In this document: positions 14,377 through 17,974 of the stretch, piece by piece
Numbering within the stretch: the stretch's first letter is position 1
Layout of the letters: every line of letters starts with the position of its first letter
Origin: JAISJU01 sp031555675
GTDB lineage: Bacteria > Bacteroidota > Bacteroidia > Bacteroidales > Paludibacteraceae
DNA: 17,974 bases
Reading direction: 5' to 3'
Assembly: GCA_031555675.1 (NCBI GenBank)
Contig: JAVBUB010000036.1
Coordinates: forward strand, 1-17,974
Position numbers and translations under genes: made by a program
The notes under the pieces: generated by a model
Database searches by the model: none
What the model was told of the DNA's origin: nothing
What the model saw: the letters and a program-made list of their open reading frames with translations, nothing else

Positions 14377-14775
14377 TCAGTGAGACATTTCAATTCCCCG
14401 CTTTTCTGAAATAATCAACAGCACTTCGTCTTTTAAGACTTCCGGAAGTTTGATGTTTCGGAGTTGCAAGCTTTGCAGCCAACCTTCAACATCTTCTTCT
14501 TTAAGTGTGTAGAGCACTTCTTCAAACACTTTTATCTCTTGAACCGTATAAATATTTTTTTTGTTAATAAATAAATCTAATTCCTCGTCATCATAATATA
14601 GTATTTCAGTTGTTCCGGATAGCAAATTTTCTTTTTCGCAAATTTCGTGAGCACCGCAACAATTGTTCATTGTTTTTTGTTGGGTTGTTTTTTCTTTTTT
14701 CTCTTTTTCGCCAAAAATTAAAAAAGTCATCGCGATAATTGCTAGTAATAATAAAGAAATTAGCCAAATCAGCAT
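14377..14775 (-). CDS. small membrane-anchored protein with a CCxxHxxC motif, unknown function
   Basis: The protein has 132 residues from the ATG at 14775. A TTG at 14796 would add seven residues, but the ATG gives an N-terminal membrane segment directly: MLIWLISLLLLAIIAMTFLI. After a Lys-rich linker comes NNCCGAHEICEK, with C39, C40, H43 and C46 as possible metal or redox ligands. An acidic part follows (YYDDEELDLF, EEVLYTLKEEDVEGWLQSLQLR) and a short hydrophobic C-terminal end. I recall similar proteins in other Bacteroidales but no described function. It ends 58 bases before the sigma factor gene on the same strand, so the two are likely one operon. An iron-sulfur or zinc role and a regulatory role toward the sigma factor are both guesses. 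Confidence 0.85.
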   Translation of the reverse strand: MLIWLISLLLLAIIAMTFLIFGEKEKKEKTTQQKTMNNCCGAHEICEKENLLSGTTEILYYDDEELDLFINKKNIYTVQEIKVFEEVLYTLKEEDVEGWLQSLQLRNIKLPEVLKDEVLLIISEKRGIEMSH

Positions 14776-14804
14776 TGTAAAAACTTTAATTATCAATCAC
14801 AGAA

Positions 14805-14812
14805 CAAACATA
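14805..14812 (-). promoter_or_regulatory. candidate promoter of the CCxxHxxC/sigma operon
   Basis: On the minus strand the sequence is TATGTTTG, an exact TAnnTTTG, 30 bases before the ATG at 14775. The -33 side is only T-rich. Confidence 0.45.
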
Positions 14813-14908
14813 CGGAAAATGTTTCAGAAAAAAATATTATTTTTGCATCTTATATCATAAATAAATAATTATTAACGCATCATAATTAGTAAGAATAATC
14901 ATTTTTTT

Positions 14909-14916
14909 TATATTTG
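14909..14916 (+). promoter_or_regulatory. candidate promoter of porW
   Basis: TATATTTG fits TAnnTTTG on the plus strand. It would leave an AT-rich leader of about 140 bases before the TTG start at 15064. I see no riboswitch-like structure in that leader. The remaining bases 14813-15063 hold nothing else I can support. Confidence 0.35.
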
Positions 14917-15063
14917 TTGTGAATTCCCGTTTTAAATGTTTCATTATTCGTAAAATGCGAATTTTTATGCTTATTTTATGTATAAATTCTGAAAATATAA
15001 AATAATGATAATCAGACAATATTTTAAGTTAAATTTAGTTTTATTTTAGTAAAAAAGTACATT

Positions 15064-17974
15064 TTGAAGACTTCAATTAAACATATTTTTATTACATGCA
15101 GCATCTTTTTGCTTGTAATAGGTTGTTCTACCAAAAAAAACACATGGCTTTCTCGAAATTACCAGTCGATGAACGTCCGGTATAATACTTATTTTAATGG
15201 TAACGAAAGCTACAAACAAGGGTTGACCAAGATTAGTCAAAATCATATTGATGACTATTCCGAGATATTATTGATGTACCCTATCAGTTATCACGAAAAT
15301 GCCTCTGCAGGTGCTGCGGATATGAACAGGGCTGCTGAAAAAGCAGAAAAAGCGATAAAAAATCGTTCGATTAAGAAAAAACCCAAGAAAAACTACAAAA
15401 AATCGAAAGATCCTAAATACCAGGCTTTTTATAGTCAGGAAGAATTTAACACCATGATTGATGATTCCTGGCTTCTTTTAGGAAAAGCACAGTTTCACAA
15501 TGCTGATTTTTTGGCTGCGGTAGGATCTTTTACTTACATAATCCGCCACTTTTCAACTCATAAGGATGTTGTGTCCGAAGCACAGATATGGTTAGCCCGA
15601 AGCTATGCCGAAATGGGTTGGTTTTATGAAGCCGAAGATGTACTGAACAGGATCAATAAAGATGATTTTTCGAAAAAACAAACAACATTCTTTTCTGCCG
15701 TAAATGCCGATTTATTACTAAAAGAAAAACAATATAATGATGCCATCCCATTTCTGGTACTGGCCATTAGTGGCGAAAAAAACAAAAAACAAAGAGTAAG
15801 GTTCGAGTACATTCTGGGACAATTATATGAACAGAAAGGCGATAAGGAGAATGCTTATAAAATGTTTGCTTCTGTTGCTAAATCGAATCCTCCGTTTGAA
15901 ATGGAATTAAATGCCCGGTTGAAAGAAGCCGAAACACATATGGGTTCTGACGGAAGTATGCTGAAAATGCTTTCGAAAATGGCAAAAGACAGTAAAAACG
16001 CGGATTATCTAGATCAGATTTATGCTGCTATCGGTAATATATATAAGGAAGAAGGGAATATTGACAAAGCTATAGAAAATTATAAACTGTCTATAGAAAA
16101 GAGTACACGAAATGGTTATGAGAAAGCACAATCGCTGATATTACTTGCCGATTTGTATTATGACCAGGAAAAATATGTGGAAGCTCAACCATATTATGCC
16201 GAGGCTGTAACTATAATGAATGTATTGAGCAGTGATTTTCAACGGGTAAATAAGCTGGCTCAGACTTTATCTGAATTGAGTGAAAATATAGAAACGGTTG
16301 AACTACAAGATAGTTTACAAATGTTGTCCAAATTACCGGAAAAAGATAAAATAGATAAAATTAAGAAAATTATCGAACAAGTCATTAAAGACGAGGCAGA
16401 AGCTAAGAAGAAGGCTGAAGAAGAACAGAAATTGGCTGAAAGTTCCTATGGGCAAGGCAATATGAGCGGCAACACCAATACTAATATGCTGATGTCGTTG
16501 GGAGAAGGCAGGAATACTTCCTTCTATTTCTATAACCCACAGTTGCTGGCTGCCGGAAAAACGGACTTTCAAAAGAAATGGGGTACCCGTAAACTTGAAG
16601 ATAACTGGAGAAGACAGGTTAAATCTTCTGTTGCAATGTCTGATATAGGCGAAACAGTTGATGATCCTTCCGGACTCTCAGATCAATCAGAAAATCAGGA
16701 AAAAACCGAAATAACACCGGAAGAGGATAATAAAAAACCGGAATACTATCTTCGCCAGCTGTTTACAACGCCAGAGCAGTTTGAAGCATCTGATGCCGAG
16801 ATAATGGATGCATTATATAATGTAGGATTTATATATAATGATAAAATAAACAATACGCCGAAAGCAATTGAAACATTCGAGGAGTTGCAGCGTCGTTTCC
16901 CTTCATATGAAAAATTACCGGATGTGTATTTTTACATGTATCAAACCTATGTAAAACAAAACGATAAGGAAAAAGCGGATATTTACAGACAAAAGCTCAT
17001 TAGCCAATATCCGGATAATAAGTATGCCAGAATACTTGCCCAGCCCGATTACGAAGAAAAATTGCGTAAAATGGCAATGGAACAGGATTCTTTATATGAG
17101 CAAACATATTATGCTTATCTGGGCAGCGATTTCAGAAAGGTTATCAATAATTACTCCTATATGGAGAAAAATTATCCCGCTTCTTATTTAATGCCTAAGT
17201 TTAACTTATTGTATTCGTTGAGTAAGGCTAAAACCGATACTCCCGAAAACTTCAAGGCTTCGTTGGATGAGTTGATTCAAAAATACCCGGATAGTGATGT
17301 TACATCTATTGCCAAAGATATGCTGGCATTGATGGCTCAAGGTCAGGAATCCAAAACCGGTAACAGCCATGGTAACCTTATCGCGTTACGCGACGAACAA
17401 ACCAAAGCAAAAACAAATGTAGGAGAAGATGGCGAAGAGCTTAAGTTTAAGAAAGATGTTGACGAAACTCATTTCTTTGTTATATATGTGCCCAAAGACC
17501 GCACCAATATTTATAAGTTACAATATAATATAGCACTGTATAACTTTACCAAATTTTTAATTAAGGATTTTGATATCGAAATCAGGAAATATGATGACGA
17601 AAGCTTCCTCATTGTTAGAAATCTCGAAAACCTGGATGAGGCGCTTTGGTATCAGTCAGGCATATTAAGGGATAACGATATTTCTGCTGATATTAACAAT
17701 AACGGACTAACAAACTTCGTTATATCCAAGAATAATTTCGGTTTGATATTCACTACTTTCTCTGTTGAGGAATATATACAATATTTTAATAGTAATATCG
17801 CTAAAGGTAACGATCAAAAAATTGTAGACAGAACAGGGCAGGTGGTAAAAAAACAGCCGGTAAAAACAGAAACTCCGGTTCAGCCGCAGGAACAACAAAA
17901 AGAAGAAACCGTAATCAAAGCGGTAGAAACTGAAACTCCGGCTATAACCGAAAAATTGTCGGAACCACAATCTC
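15064..17974 (+). CDS. porW: T9SS component PorW/SprE, TPR lipoprotein (3' end beyond the window)
   Basis: The open frame has 970 residues without a stop to the window edge. Start at TTG 15064: no in-frame ATG lies upstream, and this start gives the lipoprotein signal KHIFITCSIFLLVIGC with Cys at residue 21. The next block, STKKNTWLSRNYQSMNVRYN and YFNGNESYKQG, is the signature start of SprE/PorW. TPR units are at about 135-168, 174-205, 320-350, 357-385 and 585-615, with a Lys/Glu coiled coil near 440-460. A C-terminal alpha/beta segment (DETHFFVIYVPKDRTNIYKLQYN) starts near 800. PorW/SprE is a cytoplasmic- or outer-membrane-associated lipoprotein required for type IX secretion, and in gliding species for motility. 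A Pro/Gln/Glu-rich tail follows, still open at the end. It is transcribed away from the CCxxHxxC/sigma pair. Confidence 0.92.
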   Translation, partial: MKTSIKHIFITCSIFLLVIGCSTKKNTWLSRNYQSMNVRYNTYFNGNESYKQGLTKISQNHIDDYSEILLMYPISYHENASAGAADMNRAAEKAEKAIKNRSIKKKPKKNYKKSKDPKYQAFYSQEEFNTMIDDSWLLLGKAQFHNADFLAAVGSFTYIIRHFSTHKDVVSEAQIWLARSYAEMGWFYEAEDVLNRINKDDFSKKQTTFFSAVNADLLLKEKQYNDAIPFLVLAISGEKNKKQRVRFEYILGQLYEQKGDKENAYKMFASVAKSNPPFEMELNARLKEAETHMGSDGSMLKMLSKMAKDSKNADYLDQIYAAIGNIYKEEGNIDKAIENYKLSIEKSTRNGYEKAQSLILLADLYYDQEKYVEAQPYYAEAVTIMNVLSSDFQRVNKLAQTLSELSENIETVELQDSLQMLSKLPEKDKIDKIKKIIEQVIKDEAEAKKKAEEEQKLAESSYGQGNMSGNTNTNMLMSLGEGRNTSFYFYNPQLLAAGKTDFQKKWGTRKLEDNWRRQVKSSVAMSDIGETVDDPSGLSDQSENQEKTEITPEEDNKKPEYYLRQLFTTPEQFEASDAEIMDALYNVGFIYNDKINNTPKAIETFEELQRRFPSYEKLPDVYFYMYQTYVKQNDKEKADIYRQKLISQYPDNKYARILAQPDYEEKLRKMAMEQDSLYEQTYYAYLGSDFRKVINNYSYMEKNYPASYLMPKFNLLYSLSKAKTDTPENFKASLDELIQKYPDSDVTSIAKDMLALMAQGQESKTGNSHGNLIALRDEQTKAKTNVGEDGEELKFKKDVDETHFFVIYVPKDRTNIYKLQYNIALYNFTKFLIKDFDIEIRKYDDESFLIVRNLENLDEALWYQSGILRDNDISADINNNGLTNFVISKNNFGLIFTTFSVEEYIQYFNSNIAKGNDQKIVDRTGQVVKKQPVKTETPVQPQEQQKEETVIKAVETETPAITEKLSEPQS

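Noticed and set aside
1..17974. tRNA, rRNA, transposase or integrase genes
   Set aside because: I found no cloverleaf-like sequence, no ribosomal RNA stretch and no transposase or recombinase motifs. The repeats seen are non-coding.

Overview
The window looks like a chromosomal piece of an anaerobic member of the Bacteroidales that has a type IX secretion system (T9SS). The grounds are AT-rich DNA, several upstream regions carrying the Bacteroidetes -7 promoter box TAnnTTTG, little use of Shine-Dalgarno sequences, a DUF4922-SpoIID fusion gene, a stand-alone cobalamin-methionine-synthase activation domain, a T9SS sorting domain and a PorW/SprE homologue. I cannot name the genus. Parabacteroides, Tannerella, Dysgonomonas or Paludibacter relatives would all fit.

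Layout. 1-700: the tail of an unidentified gene, followed 10 bases later by a small protein resembling BECR-fold (barnase/EndoU/colicin/RelE-like) nucleases, closed by a hairpin terminator. 800-4481: a cell-wall pair on the plus strand, a DUF4922-SpoIID protein and an AmpG-like transporter, separated by a 156-bp inverted-repeat (MITE-like) element. A second repeat, built of CCCCTCTC/GAGAGGGG hairpins, sits in frame inside the SpoIID gene. 4543-7750: two minus-strand housekeeping genes, a FixC/COG2509-type flavoprotein and glycyl-tRNA synthetase, with a strong terminator between them. 7751-8194: a divergent intergenic region holding a promoter-to-terminator unit on the minus strand that may be an uncharacterised small RNA.

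8195-11779: three tightly packed genes for exported proteins. They are an S74 chaperone-domain protein with a T9SS sorting domain, a two-repeat lipoprotein whose frame is broken at A AAA AAG, and an M6 metalloprotease. 11877-12773: a CPBP intramembrane protease, overlapping by 6 bases the convergent MetH activation-domain gene (12768-13706). 13815-14775: a minus-strand pair, a small membrane-anchored protein with a CCxxHxxC motif followed by an ECF-type sigma factor. 15064-17974: the T9SS component PorW/SprE, divergent from that pair, with a TTG start and running off the right edge.

How the genes fit together. SpoIID-DUF4922 and the AmpG-like carrier point to peptidoglycan cleavage and muropeptide salvage. 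The 8195-11779 operon has at least one T9SS client, and PorW/SprE at the right edge belongs to the machine that would export it. The most unusual points are the possible dnaX-like frameshift site in the lipoprotein gene, the candidate small RNA at 7850-8095, the two repeat elements in the cell-wall locus, and the stand-alone BECR-like protein at the left edge.
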